The notes under the pieces: generated by a model
Told to the model about the DNA's origin: nothing
Databases searched by the model: none
What the model saw: only the letters and a program-made list of their open reading frames with translations
Position numbers and translations under genes: made by a program
Origin: Deltaproteobacteria bacterium
GTDB taxonomy: Bacteria; Desulfobacterota; Desulfobacteria; Desulfobacterales; Desulfosalsimonadaceae
DNA: 35,162 bases
Direction of reading: 5' to 3'
Assembly (NCBI GenBank): GCA_013151835.1
Contig: JAADHK010000049.1
Span: forward strand, 1 to 35,162
In this document: positions 25,371 through 33,178 of the stretch, one piece after another
Layout of the letters: the number at the start of each line of letters is the position of its first letter
Position numbering within the stretch: position 1 is the stretch's first letter

Positions 25371-26699
25371 TTAATCTCCCGGCTTTTCCATCACTTCATA
25401 AAGAATATCAATAATAAATTTGGTATGCATATTCACATTATAATAAGAAATGATATCTTCCATGCCGCTGTGGCAGTTGTGACAAGGGGTTATGAGAATT
25501 TCAGCTCCGGTGTCCCTGATCTGTTTTGCCTTGACACTGTTGCTTTTAACACGTTTATTTTTAAATGGCGGCCCACAATTAATCACGCCTCCGCCTGCGT
25601 TGCAGCAATAATTATGTTCTCTGTTGGGATGCATTTCTATAAAGTTTTCACAGATTTCATTGATCACATATCGTGCTTTTTCATGCAGCCCGGCGCCTCG
25701 TACCACATTGCATGGATCATGGAGGGTTACGGATTTCTTATATTTTTCACGAATTTTAATTTTTCCTGCTTTTAAAAGGTCATAATAAAACTCGATGGCA
25801 TGAACAATAGGAATCGGCGGCATTTTCCAGCCAAGCCATCTGTTGCCCACATCATAAACGCTGCGAAATGCATGTCCGCACTCTCCCATGACAATTTTTT
25901 TAACCTTGAGCCGGGCTGCTGCATCAAACTGGGCTCTTTTTATGCGCCCCATGATTTCATTATCTCCGGTAAACATGGCCATGTCGCTGTTATCCCAGCC
26001 AGGCGTTGCCGGCATGGTCCAGTTGATCCCGGCTGTATTCATCAGGATGGCAGTATAATAGATAAGGTTGGGCTGGAATTTGGGTTCCGGTGCAATGACC
26101 GAGTACATGACATCAGCGCCTTCTTTTTCAAGTGGAATACGCAAGTTGGGCATCTCCTCACGCGCATCTTCCTCCTGCCACTGAAGTGTATCAATCCATT
26201 CATCCTCTTTTATCCACATCTGATTCATGGTGACCGAATGACTGTGTGCCGTATCCTGGATATAAAGGGGGGTCACCCCCAGTTTGTGACAAATCCTTCG
26301 AACTATCAGCAGAATATAGGCCACATCAATTCCAAAAGGGCAGTATTGTACACAGCGCTTGCAGAGATTGCATTCCGTATAAGCGACTTCTGCGGCGTCT
26401 CTGATAAATTCCGGGCTGACCCTTCCTTTTTTCTTTAATATCTCTCCCATGGTTCTTTTAACTTTGCCGGCAGGTGAAAACTTTGGATTTCTATTTTGGG
26501 AAAGATAGATATGGCATGCATCTGAGCATAATCCGCAGTGAACGCATGTGTCCACATATACTTTTAAGCGTGCGCCGGTTTCATTTTCCAGAACCGCCTT
26601 GATGACCCGGGCAATCTGGTCTCCCGTTAGTTTGTCAGCACCTTTGTCAAGTCCTTCATCAACTATTCGCTGTTCTGTTTTCTCAATAACCTCAGCCAT
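25371..26699 (-). CDS. hmcF: HmcF/TmcB, HdrD-like iron-sulfur subunit
   Basis: The 442-residue cytoplasmic subunit resembles heterodisulfide reductase HdrD and DsrK. Two [4Fe-4S] motifs come first: Cys52/55/58/62 (CVHCGLCSDAC) and Cys110/113/116/120 (CNLCKRCVQYC). CCG-type Cys modules follow: GECGHAF, HDPCNVVRGAG, YCCNAGGGVINC and TPCHNCHSG. These probably bind an unusual Fe-S cluster as in HdrB/D. It would pass electrons between the membrane cytochrome HmcE and a cytoplasmic partner, possibly a thiol or disulfide carrier. An ATG at 26726 would overlap hmcE; 26699 has a strong AGGAGG and is preferred. TmcB of the Tmc complex is the close relative. Confidence 0.92.
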   Translation of the reverse strand: MAEVIEKTEQRIVDEGLDKGADKLTGDQIARVIKAVLENETGARLKVYVDTCVHCGLCSDACHIYLSQNRNPKFSPAGKVKRTMGEILKKKGRVSPEFIRDAAEVAYTECNLCKRCVQYCPFGIDVAYILLIVRRICHKLGVTPLYIQDTAHSHSVTMNQMWIKEDEWIDTLQWQEEDAREEMPNLRIPLEKEGADVMYSVIAPEPKFQPNLIYYTAILMNTAGINWTMPATPGWDNSDMAMFTGDNEIMGRIKRAQFDAAARLKVKKIVMGECGHAFRSVYDVGNRWLGWKMPPIPIVHAIEFYYDLLKAGKIKIREKYKKSVTLHDPCNVVRGAGLHEKARYVINEICENFIEMHPNREHNYCCNAGGGVINCGPPFKNKRVKSNSVKAKQIRDTGAEILITPCHNCHSGMEDIISYYNVNMHTKFIIDILYEVMEKPGD

Positions 26700-26719
26700 C
26701 AACTCCTCCTTTTGGCATA

Positions 26720-27397
26720 CTACCAATCTCTCGCATGTCTGACTTTACCAAATTCAGACCCGATATATGCGCGTGTTAATGCCGCAAACAGCATATGACT
26801 TAACCGGGTAAATGGTATTGCCATAAGCATGATTTCTCCTGCCAGAATATGTAAAATGAGGAGTAGATCGTAATTGCCAACCTGGTGGTAGCAAAGAAAG
26901 CCTGTCACAAACGGCGCTGCAACAATCGCAAGCAGAAAATAATCAGACATGGTGGTCACGTATTTTACCTCTCGAAAAACAAGCCTGCGAACCAGGAAAA
27001 ATATACAACCGATTATCACCATCAGGGTCATGAAATCAGCTATGGACTCCGGCAATGCCCACCATCTCACATTCCAGGCGTTTTTGATAAGGACCCCGTG
27101 CCCGAGAACAAAAACAGGCGTGATTAACAGGCAAAGATGAAAGACATAGGTGACAACGGTCAGCACTGGATGCTTTCTCATATTAACCGGAAAAAAAGGC
27201 GTTACCCAGGCAATAATGGAGCGGAGACTGTACTTCCAGCTCATGTAACTGTATATGAACTTTTCTTTGCGATTTACCAGTTTTATCAAATCATAAAATC
27301 TGTAAATGCTGCCCCCGACAAATACAATAAACGCAACCCATACCAAGGGTCCGCTGACAAAGTTATATATGGCCCCAAAGCTATCAGGACTGTTCAT
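26720..27397 (-). CDS. hmcE: HmcE/TmcC, NarI-like membrane cytochrome b subunit
   Basis: This 225-residue membrane protein has five or six hydrophobic segments, matching HmcE of Desulfovibrio (about 226 residues) and TmcC. His residues within the segments (VFHLCLLI, VLGHGVL, LLILHILAGEI, RLSHMLF) can ligate two b haems as in NarI. It would connect the quinone pool with the cytoplasmic HdrD-like HmcF. It has GGAGG before the start, 17 bp after the upstream TmcD-like gene, and lies 20 bp before hmcF. Confidence 0.92.
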   Translation of the reverse strand: MNSPDSFGAIYNFVSGPLVWVAFIVFVGGSIYRFYDLIKLVNRKEKFIYSYMSWKYSLRSIIAWVTPFFPVNMRKHPVLTVVTYVFHLCLLITPVFVLGHGVLIKNAWNVRWWALPESIADFMTLMVIIGCIFFLVRRLVFREVKYVTTMSDYFLLAIVAAPFVTGFLCYHQVGNYDLLLILHILAGEIMLMAIPFTRLSHMLFAALTRAYIGSEFGKVRHARDW

Positions 27398-27414
27398 AAC
27401 GCCTCCGTAATTAT

Positions 27415-28677
27415 TTATTTTATTTCACTAAGCGAAATTATTCGTCGGTAATATTTTCCGTCTTCAATCGTTTTTACTAAAATTTTTTGACTATCCGGAC
27501 TGAACACAGGCTCCCAGGCGTCATCGCAATTTTTATGTATTTGTTTGCCGTTTATTACGATAAAATACTTTCCGTCTTTTTCTACTTTTGCCGCGACGTT
27601 CCGGCTGTCCGGACTGAAGACCGGTTTCCACGCCATGTCAAATTTACTGTCCCAGGGGCTGTCATCCACAATAATGGTAAATTTTCCATCGGTTTTCCCA
27701 ACAGCGGCAAGTCTGCTGCTGTCCGGACTAAAGACCGCATCGGTTAGCATGTCCCCGAATTGTGTATTCCACCATGCTCCATCCACGGCAAGGGTCCATT
27801 TTCCGTATGTTGGCGAAACAATTGCAGCCAGTTTATTTCCGTCCGGACTAATTAATTGCTGCCAAACCTGTAAAAACCTGCTGTCCCAGATAATGTCGCC
27901 ATCTTCAGCAATGCTCCATTTGCCGGAAACTCTTACAGGCGCGATGACTTTGCCTGACATCGGATGAATGACCGGCTGCCAGACGCAGGCGAACGTATTG
28001 TTCCAGGGAACACCGTTAACGGCGATCGTATAGGTATAAAGGTCGAGCCTGACTTCCGCTGCAACAATGGCCCCATCCGAACTAAATGCACAATTCCATA
28101 CATTTACAAATCTGGTATCCCAGGGGATACCATTTAAAGCTATGGTATATGCGCCTTCCTGGAATTTAAAAATCTCGCCTTCACCAAAATCGGCTACCTG
28201 AACGGCTGCGGAACTGTACGGTCCATAGGGGCTTAAACACATACAATTCATATTCTTGAACAAATTTTCCCATGGCACATCATTGACCACAATTCCATAC
28301 TCACCATCCTGTTGAAAGGCGGCGGCAATATTTAAACCGCCATCACTAAACATCGTATTCCAGACGTAGCTGAATTTATTGTCCCATGCATTGCCGTCAA
28401 CCGCTATGGACCACTCTTCCATTTCAGATACGATTGCGGTTAAACGGCTATCAGGTGAATATCGAAGGTGCCATATTTTATCGAAGGTATTTTCCCATAG
28501 CCCGCCGTTAACACAGACACCAAACTTATCCACATCAAGATTTACAATGGATGCTATTTTTTCTCCGTCAGGACTGGCATAAGGTTCTTCAATCCAGTTA
28601 TATGACCCTTTGACGCCATTGATGTCGGTAACAAGTTTTTCCCCGGTTTCCCAGTCCCAGTTTTTACGACCTGGCAT
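27415..28677 (-). CDS. TmcD-like Trp-rich repeat protein
   Basis: The 420-residue soluble protein consists of about ten imperfect repeats of about 38 residues, each with a pattern like W..VFSPDS..AA.V..DGK..I.V....WD.KF. This predicts a beta-propeller of the WD40/PD40 type. There is no signal peptide, Cys cluster or haem motif. It matches TmcD, the Trp-rich subunit of the Tmc complex, but here sits between hmcD and hmcE. It probably is a cytoplasmic scaffold. The ATG at 28677 is chosen for its strong AGGAGG (in the end of hmcD); an ATG at 28701 would overlap hmcD by 14 bp. Confidence 0.88.
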   Translation of the reverse strand: MPGRKNWDWETGEKLVTDINGVKGSYNWIEEPYASPDGEKIASIVNLDVDKFGVCVNGGLWENTFDKIWHLRYSPDSRLTAIVSEMEEWSIAVDGNAWDNKFSYVWNTMFSDGGLNIAAAFQQDGEYGIVVNDVPWENLFKNMNCMCLSPYGPYSSAAVQVADFGEGEIFKFQEGAYTIALNGIPWDTRFVNVWNCAFSSDGAIVAAEVRLDLYTYTIAVNGVPWNNTFACVWQPVIHPMSGKVIAPVRVSGKWSIAEDGDIIWDSRFLQVWQQLISPDGNKLAAIVSPTYGKWTLAVDGAWWNTQFGDMLTDAVFSPDSSRLAAVGKTDGKFTIIVDDSPWDSKFDMAWKPVFSPDSRNVAAKVEKDGKYFIVINGKQIHKNCDDAWEPVFSPDSQKILVKTIEDGKYYRRIISLSEIK

Positions 28678-28687
28678 TTTACCCTCC

Positions 28688-28819
28688 TTATTCATCTTCA
28701 TCTCTCTGAGTTAAAAAAAACCAGAACCCGGTTATGCAAATAAGAGAAACAAGCATCAGGAGGTAGGTGATGCTTTCAGTGTGATGCATGAAATCCTGTA
28801 GTGTAAAAAATGTTTCCAT
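28688..28819 (-). CDS. hmcD: HmcD-like 43-residue membrane peptide
   Basis: A short gene between hmcC and the TmcD-like gene encodes METFFTLQDF, then HHTES and one hydrophobic segment (about residues 16-36, TYLLMLVSLICITGFWFFL), ending with a charged TQRDEDE. HmcD of Desulfovibrio is also a tiny single-span protein in the same position. It starts 24 bp after hmcC, and its stop is part of the Shine-Dalgarno for the next gene. Size, span and position together support the call; sequence identity is not checkable here. Confidence 0.78.
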   Translation of the reverse strand: METFFTLQDFMHHTESITYLLMLVSLICITGFWFFLTQRDEDE

Positions 28820-28843
28820 TTTGATTTGTCCATAATGAAAATG

Positions 28844-30016
28844 TTAATGTGAATTCTTAAAATCCGGATGTTCATAAAGCACCGGCATTCTAGTAACAAT
28901 AAATTTATAAAAAACGATGATCAGGGTGACCATAAATACTGAAACAGCAATTTCCATCCAGCTTGGGATGTAACGTTCACTCATGGGTAATTGCCAGTTG
29001 AACGCAATGACGGATACATTCAAGCGGTTTAAAATAATTCCGCATACAGTAAGAGCAGATGTTCCTCTTATAAGTTTAAGATTTTTATCCCGCACACCAA
29101 CAGCGTAAAGAAAGCAAGGCAAGGCAACAAACCCAAGCATCTCGACGAGAAACCACAAACCATATGGAGTTGAGAGCAGGTCCCAGTGATTCCCGGCGGC
29201 GATGCCGATAACCTTTATTGTAAAATATCCGGCAAGGACAAGAGAAGCTGCTTTTCCAAATCCCAATGTGAGAGGATCACATTCTGATAGATGGGTTTCA
29301 TCCATTTTATGATGAAATACCTTATGTGAAAGGGAGCCTTCTAATATGACCATGGATAACCCTGCAATAATACTGGATATGAAAAAGAATACCGGCAGAT
29401 AGGGCGAATACCAGAGGGGATGCAGCTTAGATGGCGCAATCAGGAACAACGCACCCAATGATGACTGGTGAAGTGTGGATAATACAACACCAAGTATTGT
29501 CAGGAGCAAGGTTAGCTTTACGACAATATTCCGGGTTTTTTTGAATCCCAGCCATTCCAGTGGCGCAGGTGAAAATTCAATGAACAGAACAGTCAGATAA
29601 AGCGCAACGCACAAGCCCACTTCAAAGAGCAGGGACGTGGTCCCCCAGCCTATAATAAATGGATATGGCAGGCGCCAGGGTCTGCCAAGATCGAGAATTA
29701 GTGCAATAACCACAAAAAAGTATCCTAAAAATCCGGTGAGCAAAGCAGGTCGAACCGCTGAATGATAACGTTTCATTCCAAACAGGTAAACCGATGCGGA
29801 ACAGGTGTAACCACCAGCGGCAAGGGCAACACCACAAAGCAGGTCAAATCCGATCCAGATGCCCCATGGGTTATCGTTAGACAGGTGGGTTACCGCGCCC
29901 AATCCTTTGGTAAACCTTATAACGGTGATAATCAATCCGACCAGAATAATAATTCCCGCAATCACATTAAAAGGGGTTATCCATGACTGGCTGTCCGTTG
30001 TAATTTCTTCAGACAT
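28844..30016 (-). CDS. hmcC: HmcC, NrfD/PsrC-family membrane quinone-interacting subunit
   Basis: This 390-residue integral membrane protein has about ten hydrophobic segments and belongs to the NrfD/PsrC family. GAVTHLSNDNPWGIWIGFD early on and GRPWRLPYPFIIG near 110 are typical. The TLHQSSLGALFLIAPSKLHPLWYSP region is also typical. It has no cofactor of its own and would bind menaquinol/menaquinone and the Fe-S protein HmcB. The start shares one base with the hmcB stop (TGATG), so translation is coupled. Confidence 0.93.
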   Translation of the reverse strand: MSEEITTDSQSWITPFNVIAGIIILVGLIITVIRFTKGLGAVTHLSNDNPWGIWIGFDLLCGVALAAGGYTCSASVYLFGMKRYHSAVRPALLTGFLGYFFVVIALILDLGRPWRLPYPFIIGWGTTSLLFEVGLCVALYLTVLFIEFSPAPLEWLGFKKTRNIVVKLTLLLTILGVVLSTLHQSSLGALFLIAPSKLHPLWYSPYLPVFFFISSIIAGLSMVILEGSLSHKVFHHKMDETHLSECDPLTLGFGKAASLVLAGYFTIKVIGIAAGNHWDLLSTPYGLWFLVEMLGFVALPCFLYAVGVRDKNLKLIRGTSALTVCGIILNRLNVSVIAFNWQLPMSERYIPSWMEIAVSVFMVTLIIVFYKFIVTRMPVLYEHPDFKNSH

Positions 30017-31071
30017 CAGGAATCCTCCTTGTCCGGCTCAGCCCCGGCAACATCCTCCAGAGCTTTTTTTATTGCTTTTTCAATAGCCGTTTCTTTATCT
30101 TTTTTTGCTTTTCCCATCGCTGCTTCCAATTTTAAGTGGGCTTCGTGGTCAGCCTTTTCGGTTGCTTCGGCAACGGCCGTCTGCTGTTCTTCCATGGCGA
30201 TTTTTTCTTTTCTTTTGGTAATACCATAAACGCCGGCGAGAAGGACCGGCCACAAACCAACAACCATTGGGACAATGCTTAACGCACCGGATGTCAATGA
30301 TGGTGCGGGTGTTTCACCCAGGTCTTCGCGCATTCCAACCTCTTTAAATGGAACCGGGGATAGATATAGCCAGCTTGTTCCTCCCATTTCATGTTCGCCA
30401 TAGATATGATCCTTATAGCGCTCAGGATATTTTCGGATTCGTTTTCTGGCGATTTTAATAAGATCATCACGGTGGCCAAAGGTGAGCGCTTCTTTGGGAC
30501 AGGCTTCCACACAGCCGGGAAGCTGGCCTTTTTCAATTCGGGGCGCGCACATGGTGCACTTTAACACCCTCGGCGTCAAAGGCTCATTGTATTCATATGC
30601 AGGGATATCAAAAGGGCAAGCAACCATACAGTATCGACATCCCACACATACCGATTCGTCATAGGTTACCGGCCCTGATTTTGTTTTTTTAAGCGCCCGC
30701 ACAAAACAGACGGAGGCACATGCCGGCTCCAGGCAATGATTGCATTGAATTTTTCTAAATACAGGGCCGTCATGCCGGGTGCCGGAGTATTTATTTACCA
30801 CTGTATATGCATCCGTGCCGGTTCTTCTTTTCGTGTTCAACACCGTTAAATCGTTAAATGGCTTGTCAGGTGCAGGCAGGCTATTTACCTTGTTACAGGC
30901 AGCTTCACATTCACGGCAGCCGACACATCTTGTCATGTCGTACAGGACACCGGAAGACTTTGGATATCCTCGGAAGTGTTTATTGGAAGAAGCTCCGGCA
31001 TCTCTGCTAACCATTGATCCAATACCGGCTGCACCCAGCCAGGCCAGAAATTTTCTGCGTGAAATGGACAT
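30016..31071 (-). CDS. hmcB: HmcB, Tat-exported ferredoxin-like subunit with membrane anchor
   Basis: A 351-residue protein. The N-terminal [16 protein letters not shown] is a twin-arginine signal. Four [4Fe-4S] sites follow: Cys49/52/55/59, Cys110/113/118/122, Cys142/145/148/152, and Cys172/175/187/191. A transmembrane segment (about 275-300, [19 protein letters not shown]) precedes a Lys/Glu/Ala-rich helical tail of about 55 residues. The periplasmic part would take electrons from HmcA and give them to HmcC. The upstream in-frame ATG (31179) lies inside hmcA and is rejected; 31071 has AAGGGA and the Tat motif right after it. Confidence 0.94.
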   Translation of the reverse strand: MSISRRKFLAWLGAAGIGSMVSRDAGASSNKHFRGYPKSSGVLYDMTRCVGCRECEAACNKVNSLPAPDKPFNDLTVLNTKRRTGTDAYTVVNKYSGTRHDGPVFRKIQCNHCLEPACASVCFVRALKKTKSGPVTYDESVCVGCRYCMVACPFDIPAYEYNEPLTPRVLKCTMCAPRIEKGQLPGCVEACPKEALTFGHRDDLIKIARKRIRKYPERYKDHIYGEHEMGGTSWLYLSPVPFKEVGMREDLGETPAPSLTSGALSIVPMVVGLWPVLLAGVYGITKRKEKIAMEEQQTAVAEATEKADHEAHLKLEAAMGKAKKDKETAIEKAIKKALEDVAGAEPDKEDS

Positions 31072-31087
31072 AGATAATTCCCTTTTT

Positions 31088-32671
31088 CTATTTCTTTTTT
31101 TTATGACATTCGGTGCAGCCCATGGGTTTTTTAATCCCCATATTGCTGTGGCATTCCATGCACTGAATATGGTATGCACCCATTAAACCGGGCCTGAACG
31201 GGTATTGGCTTTTAAACGGCTTGCCGTGACAACTCGCACATTCAGGCGGTTTTGTGGATATTGGGCTGTTGTGATGACAGCCTTTGCAAAGTGTCCCTTT
31301 TTCACTGTGGAAATATCGAGCTAACTGGTTATCCTTTATATTAGCCAGCAGTTTAAGTACTATTTTCCGATGTGGAAATTTAACAGGTTCGTATTTGTCC
31401 GACAGTTTATTAATAATTACTTCTTCAGGTATATCCTTTGCCGGGTAAGTACCTGTAATCGGTCTTCTTGATTTAAGCAAAAAACCTGCCTTTGTCTCTT
31501 CTTTCCCGGTGGCGCTTAAATGAACAAGTGAATCAGGAAGCGGTTTCAGATGGCATTTTTTGCATTGCTCATTTGACGTATTCTGCCTTTTTCCCATAAA
31601 AGTATGACAGCCGGCGCATTTCCGACTTTTCTTCTGGCTGTTATGACATCCAATACAGCTTTGCGGCTTGTTTGATTCATGAACGGCCTGCTCCAGGTTG
31701 ATAAAGCTTCCTTCTTTTGATCCGCCAAAGGTGTGGCAGGTGTTGCAGGCCTTTAAATTTTCATGGTGACAGATGCGGCATGTATCGTTGTATTGTTCAT
31801 GGGCTTTGTGATTAAACGGGACATAATTCATCCTGCCTTTTATTTTTTCACCTTTATGCTTGCCGATTTTTATCATCACAAAGTCCGGCTGCTTGCGATC
31901 CAGTCTCGGAACGACCTTGACTTTTTTAATGGCCTGCTGCTCCTTCAAATCATGACATCCGCTGCATTTTACCGGGCCTGCTTTCTTTTTTCGATCATAT
32001 CGTTTTATATGGCAGCCAATGCATGACAAGTGCGACGCCATCTTCATGGAAATCCGATTGTCTTCGGTAACCTTTTTATGACAGTACCTGCAGGAAGCCT
32101 CATCACCTTTTTTATAAAACAATTTCTTTGATTTTTTATTGTATTCATGATGGCAGGTCTTGCATTTATTTTCGTAGGCTTTTGAATGTCTATAGTGGAG
32201 GGATTTATCCATGCCCATGGGCTGCGCTGATGATTGAAACATTTGTTTTTTCGGGTGACAGCCTGCGCAGACCAAAGGGCCGGTATTCAAATTGGCTGCA
32301 GCTCTTTGCATATGGCAGTTAATGCAGTTTACATGATAGGTATCCATTACCGTCTGTTTGTCACTATCTTTCAACCGTTTAAATTTAAGCGACAGTTTTT
32401 TATTTTCTTTTATATGGCATGACTGGCAATCTTTTCCCTGATTTCCCAATGCCTCTGTATGCAAATCATGGGGAAAAAGAACGGGAGGTCTTTCCAACTT
32501 GCCAAAAGTTTTCATAAAATCGATTGAGATAATATCAGCTCTTTTTTCAATCAATAAAGAAACATCATTTTCACTGACAGCCCTGCCGGTTTTTGCATTG
32601 ATGCCAAGAACAAAAATGATAAAAACAAACGAGATGCCAATCGTAAGTTTACTTATTCCGGGTTTCACCAT
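31088..32671 (-). CDS. hmcA: HmcA, 16-haem high-molecular-weight cytochrome c
   Basis: The 527-residue exported cytochrome has sixteen CxxCH haem sites (from CQSCH near residue 82 to CTECH near the C-terminus) by direct count. This matches the 16 haems of Desulfovibrio HmcA and its length. The N-terminus has a signal peptide with hydrophobic core [12 protein letters not shown]. Many additional His (LFPHDLH, FNHKAH, FPHR) serve as distal ligands as in cytochrome c3. Lys-rich surfaces suit docking with small cytochromes. It collects electrons from periplasmic hydrogenase or formate dehydrogenase via type I c3. A Shine-Dalgarno-like AGGGA lies about 11 bases upstream. Confidence 0.96.
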   Translation of the reverse strand: MVKPGISKLTIGISFVFIIFVLGINAKTGRAVSENDVSLLIEKRADIISIDFMKTFGKLERPPVLFPHDLHTEALGNQGKDCQSCHIKENKKLSLKFKRLKDSDKQTVMDTYHVNCINCHMQRAAANLNTGPLVCAGCHPKKQMFQSSAQPMGMDKSLHYRHSKAYENKCKTCHHEYNKKSKKLFYKKGDEASCRYCHKKVTEDNRISMKMASHLSCIGCHIKRYDRKKKAGPVKCSGCHDLKEQQAIKKVKVVPRLDRKQPDFVMIKIGKHKGEKIKGRMNYVPFNHKAHEQYNDTCRICHHENLKACNTCHTFGGSKEGSFINLEQAVHESNKPQSCIGCHNSQKKSRKCAGCHTFMGKRQNTSNEQCKKCHLKPLPDSLVHLSATGKEETKAGFLLKSRRPITGTYPAKDIPEEVIINKLSDKYEPVKFPHRKIVLKLLANIKDNQLARYFHSEKGTLCKGCHHNSPISTKPPECASCHGKPFKSQYPFRPGLMGAYHIQCMECHSNMGIKKPMGCTECHKKKK

Positions 32672-32713
32672 GTTATTGTATTCCCTGGTAGATTATATTT
32701 TTCTGTTTAGCAT

Positions 32714-32971
32714 TTACTTGTTTTGCGCCTTATACTTTTTGATTTTTTTAATCTGAATTCTATGCACGTCATCCTGCTCTTCCATATCAAGAAGTTCATA
32801 AAAGATTGCCGGAAGCACTTTAAAGATGTCTGCAACTATCTGTCTCTCTTCCGCGACTATTTCAACAACATCTCCTACTCCCATTTCTCTGAAGAGTTCA
32901 GTAAGCTCCAGGAGCGACATAGAAGTAATCTGACCTCTGAAATCGAGATAGTAATCAGCTTTGTCTTTCAA
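32714..32971 (-). CDS. TusA-fold protein lacking the catalytic Cys
   Basis: The 85-residue protein matches the TusA/SirA/YedF fold: LDFRG at residues 9-13, then helix LLELTELFREMGVGDVVEIVA, and a final strand DDVHRIQIKKIKK. TusA proteins have CPxP right after LDxxG; here it reads QITSMSL, so the sulfur-carrying Cys16 equivalent is Thr and both Pro are Ser. It has no Cys at all. It starts with TTG, with GGAG about 10 bases before, and its 5' leader begins at the sigma-54 promoter, so it is the first gene of the Hmc operon. It may be regulatory or protein-binding instead of a sulfur transferase. Confidence 0.78.
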   Translation of the reverse strand: MKDKADYYLDFRGQITSMSLLELTELFREMGVGDVVEIVAEERQIVADIFKVLPAIFYELLDMEEQDDVHRIQIKKIKKYKAQNK

Positions 32972-33004
32972 AACGACTTATCTCCTCTAAATAGCAGACT
33001 GTAT

Positions 33005-33022
33005 TTGCAAACTCGGTGCCAA
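33005..33022 (-). promoter_or_regulatory. Sigma-54 (-24/-12) promoter of the Hmc operon
   Basis: The minus strand reads TTGGCAC-CGAGT-TTGCA, full agreement with consensus TTGGCAC-N5-TTGCA. The GG is at 33020-33019 and the GC at 33008-33007, so the start is near 32996. A 25-nt leader reaches the TTG start of the TusA-like gene. Confidence 0.9.
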
Positions 33023-33112
33023 TTGACTGAAGAAATTTATTTTTATATCTCAACGCTGGGGATATCGGTCATCGACACTTGATTGGAAAACAATTGCAGG
33101 TCCGCTATTGCC

Positions 33113-33168
33113 TTAAAAGTGTTAAAGTGTTAAAATTTGTTTAGCTTAATATGTGTTAAAACTTAACA
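33113..33168. promoter_or_regulatory. GTGTTAA cluster, putative enhancer and operator
   Basis: GTGTTAA occurs at 33119, 33127 and 33153. The last is part of the inverted repeat TGTTAA-AAC-TTAACA (33154-33168), which touches the AGGAGG of the activator gene. The cluster is about 95-150 bp upstream of the -24 element, the usual distance for activator sites. A related site lies at 35038-35071. Confidence 0.55.
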
Positions 33169-33178
33169 GGAGGCAAAG

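Noticed and set aside
31072-31179. Longer HmcB start
   Set aside because: It lies within the hmcA coding region; the Tat signal begins at 31071.
24835-32671. Plain Tmc operon
   Set aside because: No four-haem type II cytochrome c3 (TmcA) is present; the cytochrome has 16 haem sites and HmcB, C and D are all there.
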